This document shows, in pieces, positions 1 to 11,180 of a stretch of 64,000 nt of DNA. Position 1 is the first letter of the stretch; each line of letters begins with the position of its first letter. The notes under the pieces were generated by a model that was not told the origin of the DNA, made no database searches, and saw nothing but the letters and a program-made list of their open reading frames with translations. The stretch comes from CAVSRC01 sp963798195 (GTDB lineage Bacteria; Pseudomonadota; Alphaproteobacteria; Rhizobiales; Kaistiaceae), in assembly GCA_963798195.1 (NCBI GenBank), contig CAWCSF010000010.1:310001-374000 (forward strand). Direction: 5' to 3'. Made by a program: the position numbers and the translations under genes.

Positions 1-886
1 CGCGATCTGGAATGCCGTCGCAGGCGAAGGAGAACTGGCAGCGATTACGCTTGTTCTTGTTCTGGTAGACCACGCCGCATACCGTGTTGGGGTAGGCAGG
101 ATTCTTGAGGCGGTTGAGAACCACCTGGGCAACGGCAATACGGCCAAGTTCGGGCTCGCCGCGCGCCTCGAAATAGATGGCGGTCGCCAGGCACTTGACC
201 TCGGCCGCAGTGCGGGCGTTGGCCGGCAGGCTGTAGTTCACCCACGCGTGGTTGGCGTCGATGGTCGGATCCAGAACAACGGCGCCTCGGGTCTTCTTCG
301 CCATGACGGCGTCGAAGGGGGCGTCGGCGTCGTTCGTGCTGTCAGCGTTGGCGTATGCCAGTGCCACCTGCTTTACCTCGGGGACGGGCGCACCTTTTGC
401 CGGCACCTTCTTGGGGGCTTCAACCGACGCGATCGCAGAAGATTTTGCCGGAGGCATCGCGAAGGCGGTTCGCGGGAAGGCGAGCCCGGCGTCGGCCGGT
501 GCGAAGAAAGCCACTGTTTCAAGGACGCCGGCGCTCACCATGCGCGGCGGGCGCTTGACGAGAAGATCGGCCTTGCCGTCGCGGTTGATGAGTTCCGCAG
601 CGGCGATCGACGCCGTGGCCATGGGATCCGTGCGGACACTGGTACCGCGCGCCACTCCCGGGCCAACGAGAGCGGCATAGGACGGGCGGGCTTCCGCGCC
701 AGCGGTCTTGACCAGCAGCCGAACCTGCCAGCGGTCGCCATCGGCGATCCGGCCCTCGAAGCGGCTGAGGACGTCCTGGTGCGCGACCGTTTGGGTCGAC
801 AACGCCAGCAGGACGCCTGCATATGCGAAACGGCTAAACCGGAACGATTTCCGGGTGTACTGACGCCGTCTGCCCCTGACTACCAC
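1..886 (-). CDS. Cell wall hydrolase, SleB family (C-terminus beyond window)
   Basis: Secreted peptidoglycan hydrolase of the SleB/CwlJ type, which cleaves cell-wall glycan or cross-links. The protein starts with a basic stretch and a hydrophobic segment (about residues 17-27), a signal anchor. A poorly conserved middle follows, then the hydrolase domain from about residue 230, with the family pattern AIYFEARGEPELGR, VLNRLKNPAYPNTVC and CQFSFACDG close to the window edge. The GTG start at 886 is chosen because an in-frame stop lies two codons upstream and GGAG sits 6 bases before it. The gene is cut off at position 1, so the C-terminus is missing here. Family assignment is firm; the exact bond cleaved is unknown. 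Confidence 0.85.
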   Translation of the reverse strand, partial: MVVRGRRRQYTRKSFRFSRFAYAGVLLALSTQTVAHQDVLSRFEGRIADGDRWQVRLLVKTAGAEARPSYAALVGPGVARGTSVRTDPMATASIAAAELINRDGKADLLVKRPPRMVSAGVLETVAFFAPADAGLAFPRTAFAMPPAKSSAIASVEAPKKVPAKGAPVPEVKQVALAYANADSTNDADAPFDAVMAKKTRGAVVLDPTIDANHAWVNYSLPANARTAAEVKCLATAIYFEARGEPELGRIAVAQVVLNRLKNPAYPNTVCGVVYQNKNKRNRCQFSFACDGIPDR

Positions 887-978
887 CCGCTACTCCACCC
901 ACGCCACAAGACACACAAAGCGCTGTCGCCGCCCGGACTCCCGGACTGATGCGCTGTCCCGATACCCAGTGATGAGGG

Positions 979-1001
979 ATTAACCTTGAAAGTCGGTTAA
1001 T
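979..1001. promoter_or_regulatory. Inverted repeat upstream of sleB-like gene
   Basis: ATTAACC and GGTTAAT form perfect 7-base arms separated by 9 bases, 93 bases upstream of the SleB-like start. The TTAA cores recall CtrA half-sites, but the spacing between them (13) is not the canonical 7, so this is only a candidate operator. Confidence 0.3.
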
Positions 1002-1088
1002 GCCGGTGTGCGGATTGCGCCCAAAGGTGATTGGACCCACCAAAGCAGGCAGGAATGGGGGCAAGTTCGGGCAATGGCGTGACTTCTC

Positions 1089-3777
<2,689 letters not shown>

Positions 3778-3994
3778 TGGCTGACCCGCTACCGCCGAAA
3801 CTATGCGCGCGGTGACCTCCTATCCGGGCGCACTGGTGCGGTGCAACATCAAATGCCTCCGGACCCATAGATTATCGTTCAGATGCTTCCAGCTCGGGCT
3901 GCGAACTCTGACGTCGGCGCGCAGAGACTTTCGTCTATCAAAGCTGCTACCCTTCGCCGCAGGGCGGGGGCAGCCAGGGCGAAGGCTGCGAAGA

Positions 3995-4630
3995 ATGGAA
4001 CTCTCTGAAGCATTCGGCTACCTGGCCTCTGGGCTCGTTCTGGCCACGTTCACCATGCGGACGATGATCCCGCTGCGGGTGCTCGGTATCGCCAGCAACG
4101 TTGCCTTCATTATCTACGGATACGTCGCCGGCCTCGCGCCGGTTCTAATCCTTCACGCCATCCTGCTGCCTCTGAATGTTTACCGGCTGGCCGAGATGCG
4201 CCGGCTGGTCCATGAAGTGCAGCGTGCCGGCAGCGACGCGTCCGCGCTGAACTGGCTGCTGCCGTTCATGAGCAAGATCTCCACGACGAGCGGCACGGTC
4301 CTGTTTCGGAAGGGGGACTCAGCCGATGTCATGTTCCTGGTAACCGAAGGACGTGTTCGCCTCGAGGAGTTCGGCATCTGGATCGAAGCCGGTGAAATCA
4401 TCGGCGAGATCGGCATCTTCGCACCAAATGGCATCCGGACCGCTACGGCAATCTGCGAAACCGACTGCCAACTGCAGAAAATGCCATGCGATCGGGTTCG
4501 GGAACTGGTCTTCCAGAACCCGCCGTTGGCCTTCTATCTCGTGGGCCTCATAGCCGGGCGGCTTGTCGACGATTTGAAGATCGTCGAGCACCGGGTTGCG
4601 CTGCGCGCCGAGACACGGGCCAAGCTATGA
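3995..4630 (+). CDS. Membrane protein with cyclic-nucleotide-binding-like domain
   Basis: A 211-residue protein with an N-terminal membrane part (two or three hydrophobic segments, about residues 5-60) followed by a cNMP-binding-type beta-barrel. The barrel shows LFRKGDSADVMFLVTEGRVRL and GEIIGEIGIFAP, the phosphate-cassette region. The arrangement resembles the Popeye/CRP-like membrane proteins of proteobacteria. A sensory or regulatory role is inferred; no effector domain follows. The ATG at 3995 is preferred because it begins the membrane segment and a GAAGG lies upstream. An open frame further upstream has no membrane character. The gene diverges from the dikinase gene across 217 bases. 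Confidence 0.7.
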   Translation: MELSEAFGYLASGLVLATFTMRTMIPLRVLGIASNVAFIIYGYVAGLAPVLILHAILLPLNVYRLAEMRRLVHEVQRAGSDASALNWLLPFMSKISTTSGTVLFRKGDSADVMFLVTEGRVRLEEFGIWIEAGEIIGEIGIFAPNGIRTATAICETDCQLQKMPCDRVRELVFQNPPLAFYLVGLIAGRLVDDLKIVEHRVALRAETRAKL

Positions 4631-4730
4631 TCGGGATCGGTTTTCAAGCACCTCGCCGAAACACAAACCGGCGTGCACGGCATTGCCACGAAGGCGCTCG
4701 CGCCGTTGGCCAACAAGGGAAGTCACCGTC

Positions 4731-5189
4731 ATGCTGAATTTGATGCGGTTTGTCGGGCCGTTGGCCCTTGCGCTGGTGCTTGCCGGCCCTTCTCGCGCCG
4801 CCACGCCGGAACAGGAGCAAGCCTTCATTGATACTTACAAACAAGCCTTCGAGGCGAAGGACGCCGACGCACTGCGAGGGCTGCTCTTCACCGATGGCGC
4901 GGAGCCGATGGCCGTCGAATTCTACGCTGAGATGATGACCGCAGAGTTCGGCGGTTCGATCACCGAGATCGGCCTCAAGGAACTGACACCGGAGGACGTT
5001 GCCGAAGCCGCGTCGGTCATGGAAGGCCCAACCGGCGGAAATTTCGTTTTGGCGCCAAAGCCCTACAAGAAGCTCTTCATCAAGATCAAGATGAAGGACT
5101 CGAACGGGGAATCGAATAGCAGCAGCGAGGCCTACGTCGCCGAGAAAGACGGCAAGATCGTTATCTCCACGCCCGCGCCAGCGCAGTAG
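4731..5189 (+). CDS. Secreted hypothetical protein
   Basis: A 152-residue exported protein with a clear signal peptide (FVGPLALALVLAGPSRAA, cleavage near residue 22). The mature part begins with a helical segment like those of nuclear-transport-factor-2 folds (QAFIDTYKQAFEAKDADALRGLLF), a common opening of small ligand-binding or scaffold domains. No catalytic motif is visible. The ATG at 4731 has AAGGGA ten bases upstream. Its stop faces the stop of the following minus-strand gene 17 bases away. Function unknown. Confidence 0.65.
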   Translation: MLNLMRFVGPLALALVLAGPSRAATPEQEQAFIDTYKQAFEAKDADALRGLLFTDGAEPMAVEFYAEMMTAEFGGSITEIGLKELTPEDVAEAASVMEGPTGGNFVLAPKPYKKLFIKIKMKDSNGESNSSSEAYVAEKDGKIVISTPAPAQ

Positions 5190-5206
5190 TTCGTTCGCAA
5201 AAGCGA

Positions 5207-6202
5207 TTAGGCTCGGACGCCAAGGCGGAAGCCCGGCGCCGGGCGTTCCCGCAAAATCTCTCGGCGGAAGCGGAAGAGCGCGGCCGGGCGACCGCGCTTT
5301 TGCGGCGCCGTCTGCCCCGTTGGTTCGACAAGCGCGGCGCCCTCCACCAGTCGCCGGAAGTTCTGCGTGTGGAGGTGCCGGCCCGAAATCGCTTCGACCG
5401 TCCGCTGGAGCTCGGTGAGCGTGAACTCGTCAGCCATCAGTTCGAACACCACGGGCCGGTATTTCAGCTTGGCGCGCAGGCGCGAGATCGCGGTAGCCAG
5501 GATACGCCGATGGTCAAAGCGCATTGCGGCTCCCGCCGCACTCGCTACCCGGCGATCGAAAATTCGCCGACCGTCGTGTTCGGCTTCCATCACCAGCCCT
5601 GCTTCGTACAGTAGTTCGTAGCGATCGAGGGCTCGCTCCTCGTCCCAACGCGTACGATCGTCGCCAAATGCAAGGCGGATGCGCTCCCGCCGGTCGAGCG
5701 GCCATCGCCGGGAGTCGTCGCGAGGCTCGGAGCGGCTCCACTTCTCCAGCGCCGGCAGCAGAAGTTCATCAAGCAGCAGCGGGCGTCCCTCGCGCCAATC
5801 CTCCCACGGGAAGAAAGCGTACCACCGCCGCCATCGCGCTCCGGCCAAGGCAATCTCTTCCGATGGACCGTCGCTGATCCGCGTCAGCGCGAGGTATCCG
5901 ACGGAGACAAGATGGGGCGCGGTATCGCCGGGCACGGTGTGCCGGCCGCGGTCGCCAAATGTGTAGAGCTGCTCCACATGGCCGAGCTTCAACGCCGTTT
6001 GTTCTGCGACCCACGCGCGAAGCCCGGTCTCGAAAGTGCGGTGCGCCAGTGGATCGAACGGGCCGAATGGCAGGTTGTCCGGTTCGCGCGCGTCGGCGTC
6101 ACCATGGGGTGAGACCACCAGAATGAGCGGCTGCTGTTCGGACACCGCCACGATCGCCGCATGGAGACCGATCTCGATCGGTGGCGGCTTCGCAACGCTC
6201 AC
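5207..6202 (-). CDS. NrtR-like regulator: degenerate Nudix domain plus winged helix
   Basis: A 331-residue protein with an N-terminal Nudix-like fold (about 10-150) and a C-terminal winged helix (about 225-310: FELMADEFTLTELQRTVEAISGR, then QNFRRLVEGAALVEPTG and KRGRPAALFRF). This matches the NrtR/COG4111 group of ADP-ribose-sensing transcription factors, which control NAD metabolism genes in other bacteria. The Nudix box region reads RAWVAEQTALKLG, so the catalytic REUxEExG residues are missing, as expected for a sensor rather than an enzyme. It heads a minus-strand run of short genes. The target genes are not evident from the sequence. Confidence 0.72.
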   Translation of the reverse strand: MSVAKPPPIEIGLHAAIVAVSEQQPLILVVSPHGDADAREPDNLPFGPFDPLAHRTFETGLRAWVAEQTALKLGHVEQLYTFGDRGRHTVPGDTAPHLVSVGYLALTRISDGPSEEIALAGARWRRWYAFFPWEDWREGRPLLLDELLLPALEKWSRSEPRDDSRRWPLDRRERIRLAFGDDRTRWDEERALDRYELLYEAGLVMEAEHDGRRIFDRRVASAAGAAMRFDHRRILATAISRLRAKLKYRPVVFELMADEFTLTELQRTVEAISGRHLHTQNFRRLVEGAALVEPTGQTAPQKRGRPAALFRFRREILRERPAPGFRLGVRA

Positions 6203-6204
6203 GC

Positions 6205-6720
6205 CTAGTCTCCAAGCGGTAACGCGAACGGGATTCCCTCTGCTGCCGTCTCGCCCCGGCCGATCTCCTCGACCGCGGCCACCATGCGGCCGTCACGGTG
6301 CAGCATGCGATCCGCTATGCCGACGAGCCGTAAGTTGGGCGTCGCCGACGGAGACGCCTTGCGCAGCGCCAACGCGAGTTCGCGCTCGTCGCGCGCCGGG
6401 CGCACGGCGCAGAGCGTGATGAAGGCCGCAGCCGTGGACCGGCTGATGCCGGCGTAGCAATGCACGACGATGGGCCGGGACTGATCCCATCGCTGCACGA
6501 ACCCAATCAATTCGTCGACATGGGTGTCCGCGGGGATGACCATCCCGTCCATCGGTTCGACGATGTCGTGGATTCCCAGAAACAGATGGTTCTCCGCAGG
6601 AATTGATTCCGGGCGGGTGACCAGGGTGGTCTGGTTGATCAGGCTGACGAGATGGCTCGCTTTGGAAGCGGCCACGGTCGGGGCGATGCGGGAGAGGGGG
6701 CACACGTGTACGGCGGGCAT
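6205..6720 (-). CDS. Tyrosine phosphatase family protein
   Basis: A cysteine-based phosphatase of about 171 residues. The signature HCYAGISRS gives Cys88 and Arg94 (CX5R), and HDIVEPMDG near residue 51 may supply the general-acid aspartate. Family members remove phosphate from tyrosine or other small substrates in the cytoplasm; the substrate here is unknown. The ATG at 6720 has AGGA seven bases upstream. A TTG at 6741 is a possible but weaker start. It sits 2 bases after the regulator's start and 23 bases downstream of the HD-hydrolase stop, in the same direction. Confidence 0.75.
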   Translation of the reverse strand: MPAVHVCPLSRIAPTVAASKASHLVSLINQTTLVTRPESIPAENHLFLGIHDIVEPMDGMVIPADTHVDELIGFVQRWDQSRPIVVHCYAGISRSTAAAFITLCAVRPARDERELALALRKASPSATPNLRLVGIADRMLHRDGRMVAAVEEIGRGETAAEGIPFALPLGD

Positions 6721-6743
6721 GGGATAATCCTGTTTCGCCAATC

Positions 6744-7379
6744 TTATTGCGCTGGCGCCGCCGGGTCACCCTTGTCGGCGGCAGCGGCAACGATGGCGAA
6801 GCGCTTGAGGAATCGGCGCTCGGCCGTTGACGCCGGCCATGGCACCAGGTCGAGTCGTTCGCCATCGACGCCTGACGGACGTCCGAACTCGCGCGCCGCC
6901 TCAGCCTGGCCAAAGCCGGCCAGAGCGACCGCCTCGAAATAGGCGGCCATGCGATCCACGGCCTTGATCTTGGCCGTGATGCGCGCAGGAAGAAGCGCCG
7001 CCAGCCCGAACCGGCGGTGGATGGCGGCAAGCAGGCGTTGCTCAACCGTCCGGTATTCGCCGCCGAGCAACGCCTTGAACGGCGAGATGAGGTCGCCGAT
7101 GACGTATTCGGGCGCGTCGTGCAGGAGCACCGCCAGGCGTCCGGCGGCGCCAATCTCCGGCGTCACGATCGAGGCGATTTCTTCGACGATGAGTGTGTGT
7201 TGGGCCACCGAGAAAGCGTGCGGCCCGACCGTCTGCCCGTTCCACCGCGCGACGCGCGCGAGACCGTGGGCGATATCAACGATCTCAATGTCGAGAGGCG
7301 AAGGGTCGAGCAGGTCGAGGCGGCGCCCGGACAGCATGCGCTGCCAGGCGCGGGGAGGGGCGTCGCTGCGTTTCGGCAT
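6744..7379 (-). CDS. HD-domain hydrolase (YfbR-like)
   Basis: A 211-residue metal-dependent phosphohydrolase. His61 (FSVAQHT), the HD pair at 87-88 (LAVLLHDAPEYVIGD) and a following ISPFK segment match YfbR-type 5'-nucleotidases and related HD hydrolases of alphaproteobacteria, which usually act on nucleoside monophosphates. The ATG at 7379 is used; the open frame continues upstream into the ygfZ-like gene but there it looks like antisense shadow. It lies 53 bases downstream of ygfZ and is likely in the same transcript. The substrate is inferred from family only. Confidence 0.75.
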   Translation of the reverse strand: MPKRSDAPPRAWQRMLSGRRLDLLDPSPLDIEIVDIAHGLARVARWNGQTVGPHAFSVAQHTLIVEEIASIVTPEIGAAGRLAVLLHDAPEYVIGDLISPFKALLGGEYRTVEQRLLAAIHRRFGLAALLPARITAKIKAVDRMAAYFEAVALAGFGQAEAAREFGRPSGVDGERLDLVPWPASTAERRFLKRFAIVAAAADKGDPAAPAQ

Positions 7380-7432
7380 GGTGTCGTTGTCCGGCGTTGG
7401 CCGGCCATCGTGGCCGATTCTCGCCAGTGGCG

Positions 7433-8311
7433 TTAGTCCTCGGCGACGCTCGCCGGCCAGCGGAACGTCGCCCAGCCGGGAACGAAAGGGTCCAGCTCCG
7501 CATCGCCCGCGGTGATCGGTACGCCGGCGTCGATCGCCTCTTTCGCCCGGTCGAGCCGCACGATGGCGACGGCGCGGCCATTCGCCGAAGAGCCGAGTGT
7601 ACCGATGGCGCGGTCGCCGGCCTTCACGTCGCTGCCGGGCGCAGGCAGCTCGCCCTTTGCCGTGACCGGGATGAGGCGGCGTCGGGCGGTGCCACGATGC
7701 TCCATACGCGAGACAACCTCCTGCCCGACGTAGCAACCCTTGCCGAAATCGACTCCGCCGAGCTGATCCATGTCCACGTCATGCGGAAACGACTCGCCGA
7801 AAGCGAAGTCAATGCCGCCTTCCGGGATGCCGAGCGCAATGCGGTGGGCGTCGTATTCGGCTTCCGTCGCGGGTGCAAAGCCGTGGCGTTCGACCGGCCG
7901 GTCGACCGGCACGATCAACCGCACGCCGAGCGCGGCAAGTCGGGGATCGGGGGCCGCAATTCCGTCGATATGGGCCACGCCTTCGGGGCCCCAAAGCGCG
8001 ACCACGCGGTACGACTCGGAAAGGTCTTCGATCGTCACCTTGGCGCGCAAGCGATAGAGCGTCAGCCGCTTGACGAGATCCGCGAGCACCGACCGCGCCA
8101 CGTCTATCAGGAAGCGCTCGCCGTCCCGGATGATGATGAAGTCGAACAGGATCTTGCCCTGCGGCGTCAGCAGGCCGGCATAGACCGCCTGGCCCGGGGC
8201 AGCCCGGTCGATGTCTGCTGTCACCAGATCGTTGAGAAATTTCTCGGCGTCCGGTCCGCCCACTGCGACGACTGCACGGCGCGGCAAGTCCGCTATTCGA
8301 CCTTCACTCAT
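7433..8311 (-). CDS. ygfZ: Folate-binding protein YgfZ (iron-sulfur cluster maintenance)
   Basis: Tetrahydrofolate-binding GcvT-like protein that supports assembly or repair of certain Fe-S enzymes such as MiaB. The diagnostic motif KGCYVGQEV is at residues 191-199, with the conserved cysteine in place. Length (292 residues) fits the family. The ATG at 8311 is preferred over a TTG 27 bases upstream because GGAG lies 6 bases before it. It heads a likely operon with the HD hydrolase and the phosphatase. Confidence 0.85.
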   Translation of the reverse strand: MSEGRIADLPRRAVVAVGGPDAEKFLNDLVTADIDRAAPGQAVYAGLLTPQGKILFDFIIIRDGERFLIDVARSVLADLVKRLTLYRLRAKVTIEDLSESYRVVALWGPEGVAHIDGIAAPDPRLAALGVRLIVPVDRPVERHGFAPATEAEYDAHRIALGIPEGGIDFAFGESFPHDVDMDQLGGVDFGKGCYVGQEVVSRMEHRGTARRRLIPVTAKGELPAPGSDVKAGDRAIGTLGSSANGRAVAIVRLDRAKEAIDAGVPITAGDAELDPFVPGWATFRWPASVAED

Positions 8312-8386
8312 GGGGGACTCCGGCTGAGGCAGTGGCAAACTACGTAGGCAGGCGCGCGGACCTCGGCAAGCCTCGGCCCGGATGTG

Positions 8387-9082
8387 TCAGTCGCCGGCGA
8401 TGAAATAGCGCCATGTGCCGTCCGGTGAGATGCCTACGCGGTAGTAGAGATAGCTGCCGTAGGTCTTCATGTCCTCGTAGTCGCCGGCATAGACCAGCCT
8501 GAACAGCTCGACGAGCTGCTTGGGATCCAGCTTGTCCACCGGGTAGCGGGCGAAATAGGGCCAGACATACATTTCATCCTTGGTGCCGATGTCGACGTGT
8601 ACATAGCCGGCTTCAAGCACTTCAATGAGGACGGCGAGTATCTCGCGCCCGCCCTCATCGCCCGATGATGTTTTGAGGAAAGCGATCGGATCGTCGATCT
8701 CGTCGAAACTGAGGGCCGGCGGTTCATCGCTGGAATCGATGATCGGCCGCAGCTTCTCGATGTCGCCGGTGGTGGCCGCCTCGATGATCTGCGAGCGGAG
8801 CCGTGCGACGGGCACCGGAAGCTTGGAGAAATCATACTCCACGGTAGGCAGTGGACCGTCAGGCAATGTGCTCGACGGCGGCGGCGTGGCTGGTTCGTCA
8901 GCGGGGGAGTCCGGCGTCGCGTCGTCGGTGGGAATGTTCCCACCCGGAACGATGACGGTTTCAGTCTGAACGGCGGTGGCGGCGATCGCTGGGACGGCTG
9001 CCATGCAAAGCAATATTGCGGCGAAGACCGGCGAAAAACGTCGGATCACGGTCGAACTGCGTCCTGGAAGGCCTTGGCGCAT
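8387..9082 (-). CDS. Secreted hypothetical protein
   Basis: A 231-residue exported protein. A signal peptide (FSPVFAAILLCMAAVPAIAA) is followed by a Pro/Asp/Thr-rich linker (about 40-70) and a compact acidic domain (VEYDFSKLPVPVARLRSQIIEAATTGDIEKL to the end, with a GYVHVDIGT strand and a Trp/Tyr-rich C-terminus). Similar proteins occur in Hyphomicrobiales as uncharacterised exported proteins. The ATG at 9082 has GAGG six bases upstream. Function unknown. Confidence 0.65.
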   Translation of the reverse strand: MRQGLPGRSSTVIRRFSPVFAAILLCMAAVPAIAATAVQTETVIVPGGNIPTDDATPDSPADEPATPPPSSTLPDGPLPTVEYDFSKLPVPVARLRSQIIEAATTGDIEKLRPIIDSSDEPPALSFDEIDDPIAFLKTSSGDEGGREILAVLIEVLEAGYVHVDIGTKDEMYVWPYFARYPVDKLDPKQLVELFRLVYAGDYEDMKTYGSYLYYRVGISPDGTWRYFIAGD

Positions 9083-9168
9083 GGCTAACCTCGAGCCGGC
9101 GTCGCAAGGCATTTTAGTGGAAGTGCGCCGGTCCCGCTACCTTGGCGGTTCGGACAGATTGGCGCGCT

Positions 9169-9441
9169 CTACTGGACTGTGACGTCGATGCTGAACTCGA
9201 ACGCGCGAATGCGCTTCGGGAGGTTGTTGGCAAATTCGGCGACCGCTTCCTCGCCATAGGCGGCAATCAGGTCGGAGAGGGCGGTGAAGAGCGCGGCGTG
9301 GGCGAGGATGTCCGGATCGACACCTTCTTCCATGGCGTCGTCCCAGGCCTCGCTGAGATAATTGAGAGCAAGCCGCTTCTTCTCGGCGATCGATCGCTCT
9401 TCCTTGGCGCAGGGCGCCTGTTCGGTCGCAGTAGTGGCCAT
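9169..9441 (-). CDS. Small conserved hypothetical protein, possible CtrA target
   Basis: A 90-residue soluble, mostly helical acidic protein (AEKKRLALNYLSEAWDDAMEEGVD, then LAHAALFTALSDLIAAYGEEAV). No domain is recognised. The ATG at 9441 has GGGAAG six bases upstream. About 100 bases before the start is a perfect TTAA-N7-TTAA box, the binding site of the cell-cycle regulator CtrA, so the gene may be cell-cycle controlled. That role is inferred from the box alone. Confidence 0.62.
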   Translation of the reverse strand: MATTATEQAPCAKEERSIAEKKRLALNYLSEAWDDAMEEGVDPDILAHAALFTALSDLIAAYGEEAVAEFANNLPKRIRAFEFSIDVTVQ

Positions 9442-9528
9442 GTGTGTCTTCCCGCCGCGCTTGCCAAACAAGGTAAATGCATCGGCAAGGTATCACGCAC
9501 CCTGCGGCCGCGAACCCACATCGTGAAG

Positions 9529-9576
9529 AAAGGGTTAACGCGTACTTAAAATCCTACGCTATCGCGGTAACCCTTT
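9529..9576. repeat. Inverted repeat AAAGGGTTA / TAACCCTTT
   Basis: Perfect 9-base arms at 9529-9537 and 9568-9576 separated by 30 bases. The left arm overlaps the CtrA box. The pair could be a second operator for the 90-residue protein, or an extended stem near the end of the upstream minus-strand gene. Confidence 0.35.
9535..9549 (-). promoter_or_regulatory. CtrA box TTAA-N7-TTAA
   Basis: TTAACGCGTACTTAA is an exact match to the alphaproteobacterial CtrA site (TTAA, seven bases, TTAA). It lies 94-108 bases upstream of the ATG at 9441 and just past the end of the gene at 9585. In a genome this GC-rich, a perfect copy in an intergenic gap is unlikely by chance. Confidence 0.55.
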
Positions 9577-9584
9577 GTTAACCG

Positions 9585-9968
9585 TCATCCGCCGTATCGG
9601 GCGGCAATTTCCTCGGAAATCTGCGCTCCTTCCTGAAGATACCTGTCAACCGACAGGCGTGCCGCCTCGGTGCACACGCGGTAAACCGAGCGGTAGCTTT
9701 CATACCCTCGATTGTACCGGTCGATCATCTTTGAGCGGAGGACGAGGTCGGGTTCGCCCGAATCGATCAGGGCCTGCATCTGGTCGCGCCACAGGCTTCC
9801 CTCGTTGGTGCCGCAGAGTTCCCTGAGGAACTGCACCGAGCCCAAAATCTCGGAGAGCCGCAGCAACTGCGGCTCGTAGGAGGGTGAGGAATCGGCCGGC
9901 GCCTGGGCGAACGACGGCGGAGTTCCGGCAACCATCAGAGAGAGCAGGGCGATCCGAATCCAATTCAC
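9585..9968 (-). CDS. TIGR02301-like secreted protein
   Basis: A 127-residue exported protein with a signal peptide (WIRIALLSLMVAGTPPSFAQ). The mature domain has conserved features of the TIGR02301 family of Hyphomicrobiales (LSEILGSVQFLRELCG, RDQMQALIDSG, RYNRGYESYRSVYRVC), including two cysteines that could pair. Function unknown. The GTG start at 9968 overlaps the stop of the upstream Nudix gene by 4 bases (GTGA), so the two are translationally coupled. Confidence 0.7.
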   Translation of the reverse strand: MNWIRIALLSLMVAGTPPSFAQAPADSSPSYEPQLLRLSEILGSVQFLRELCGTNEGSLWRDQMQALIDSGEPDLVLRSKMIDRYNRGYESYRSVYRVCTEAARLSVDRYLQEGAQISEEIAARYGG

Positions 9969-10399
9969 GCGGACAAACCGTGCATTTCGATCATCCGGCG
10001 GGTGTCTGTCGTCATGTCCAGTTCCGAAAGGTCCTCCGGCGCGACCCACCGCGCCTCTGCGGCATCATCGCCCGCCATGATTGATCCTGAATGGAAGCGA
10101 CCTGCAAAGACAACCAGCACGATATGAAATTCCATCTCGCTCGTCGGGTCTCGACCGATGATCTCAGCCAGGTCGATTCGGCGCAGCGAGTCGATCTTCA
10201 CGTCCGTCTCCTCAAGAACCTCACGGATTGCGGCGTCCTCAAGGCCTTCTCCCCACTCGACCCGTCCTCCCGGCAGGCTCCACAGGCCTGCGAACGGCGA
10301 TCGTCCGCGCTTGACGAGCAGCGTGTGGCCTTTGTTGCGCACCAGCACGCTCACGCCGACAAGAGGGCGGGGAGGTGCGGCTTCCGGATTGCCATTCAT
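9965..10399 (-). CDS. Nudix hydrolase
   Basis: A 144-residue pyrophosphohydrolase of nucleoside-diphosphate-linked compounds. The Nudix box lies at about residues 44-66 (GGRVEWGEGLEDAAIREV, then LEETDV), with the catalytic REVLEE intact; the usual glycine after EE is replaced by Asp. The preceding FAGLWSLPGG is typical of MutT/ADP-ribose pyrophosphatase-like members. Substrate not predictable. Coupled to the TIGR02301-like gene, and it diverges from the YedK-like gene 91 bases away. Confidence 0.82.
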   Translation of the reverse strand: MNGNPEAAPPRPLVGVSVLVRNKGHTLLVKRGRSPFAGLWSLPGGRVEWGEGLEDAAIREVLEETDVKIDSLRRIDLAEIIGRDPTSEMEFHIVLVVFAGRFHSGSIMAGDDAAEARWVAPEDLSELDMTTDTRRMIEMHGLSA

Positions 10400-10490
10400 C
10401 GATTCGACCGTATCTGTGGGACAGTGAAACCGGAAGCCGGAGGCCGGAATACGTCTGTTATTCTCGCCGCTTCGAATCCTGGACGACCTT

Positions 10491-11177
10491 ATGTGTGGCC
10501 GCTTTGTCCTGACCGCGACGCCGGAAGAGCTTGAAGCGCTATTCGGCTACCTTGACGGCGAAAACTTCCCGCCGCGGTACAACATTGCGCCGACCCAGCC
10601 GATCGCCGTAGTGCGGATGGCGCAGGGCGCGCGGCGCTTCGCGTTGGTGCGTTGGGGGCTGATCCCGGGCTTCGTGGAGAATCCGAAGAAGTTCTCGCTT
10701 CTCATTAACGTCCGCTCGGAAGGGATTCGCGACAAAGGCACAACCAAGAACGCGATGAAATACCGGCGCTGTCTGGTGCCGGCCTCGGGCTTCTATGAAT
10801 GGCGGACGATGCCGGGGTCGAATTCCGGCAAAACCCGCCAGCCATTCTGGCTCAGGCCGCGCGACGGCAAGCCGATCGCTTTCGCCGGCCTGTGGGAGAC
10901 CTGGTCGGATCGGATCAACGGCGGAGAGATTGATTCGGCGGCGATAGTGACCACAAGCTCCAACTCGGTGGTCCAGCCAATCCACGAACGGATGCCCGTG
11001 GTCGTCGCCGCCAACGATTTCGACCAATGGCTGACCGGCACGCCGGCCGAGGCCGAGAGCCTGCTCGGGCCGGCCCCCGACGATCTTCTCGAGGCGGTGC
11101 CCATCTCCACGCGGGTCAATGCATACGCCAACGACGATCCGTCGGTTCTCGATCCCGCCGAACCGACGCTGCTCTAG
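10491..11177 (+). CDS. yedK: YedK/HMCES-family abasic-site DNA-protein crosslinker
   Basis: SRAP-domain protein that covalently captures abasic sites in single-stranded DNA through its N-terminal cysteine and shields replication forks. The start MCGRFVLTATPE places Cys2 at the mature N-terminus. RYNIAPTQPIAVV, LVRWGLIPGF, INVRSEG, CLVPASGFYEW and PIHERMPVVV are the family motifs; the last contains the active-site histidine. Length of 228 residues is normal. Confidence 0.88.
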   Translation: MCGRFVLTATPEELEALFGYLDGENFPPRYNIAPTQPIAVVRMAQGARRFALVRWGLIPGFVENPKKFSLLINVRSEGIRDKGTTKNAMKYRRCLVPASGFYEWRTMPGSNSGKTRQPFWLRPRDGKPIAFAGLWETWSDRINGGEIDSAAIVTTSSNSVVQPIHERMPVVVAANDFDQWLTGTPAEAESLLGPAPDDLLEAVPISTRVNAYANDDPSVLDPAEPTLL

Positions 11178-11180
11178 CCC

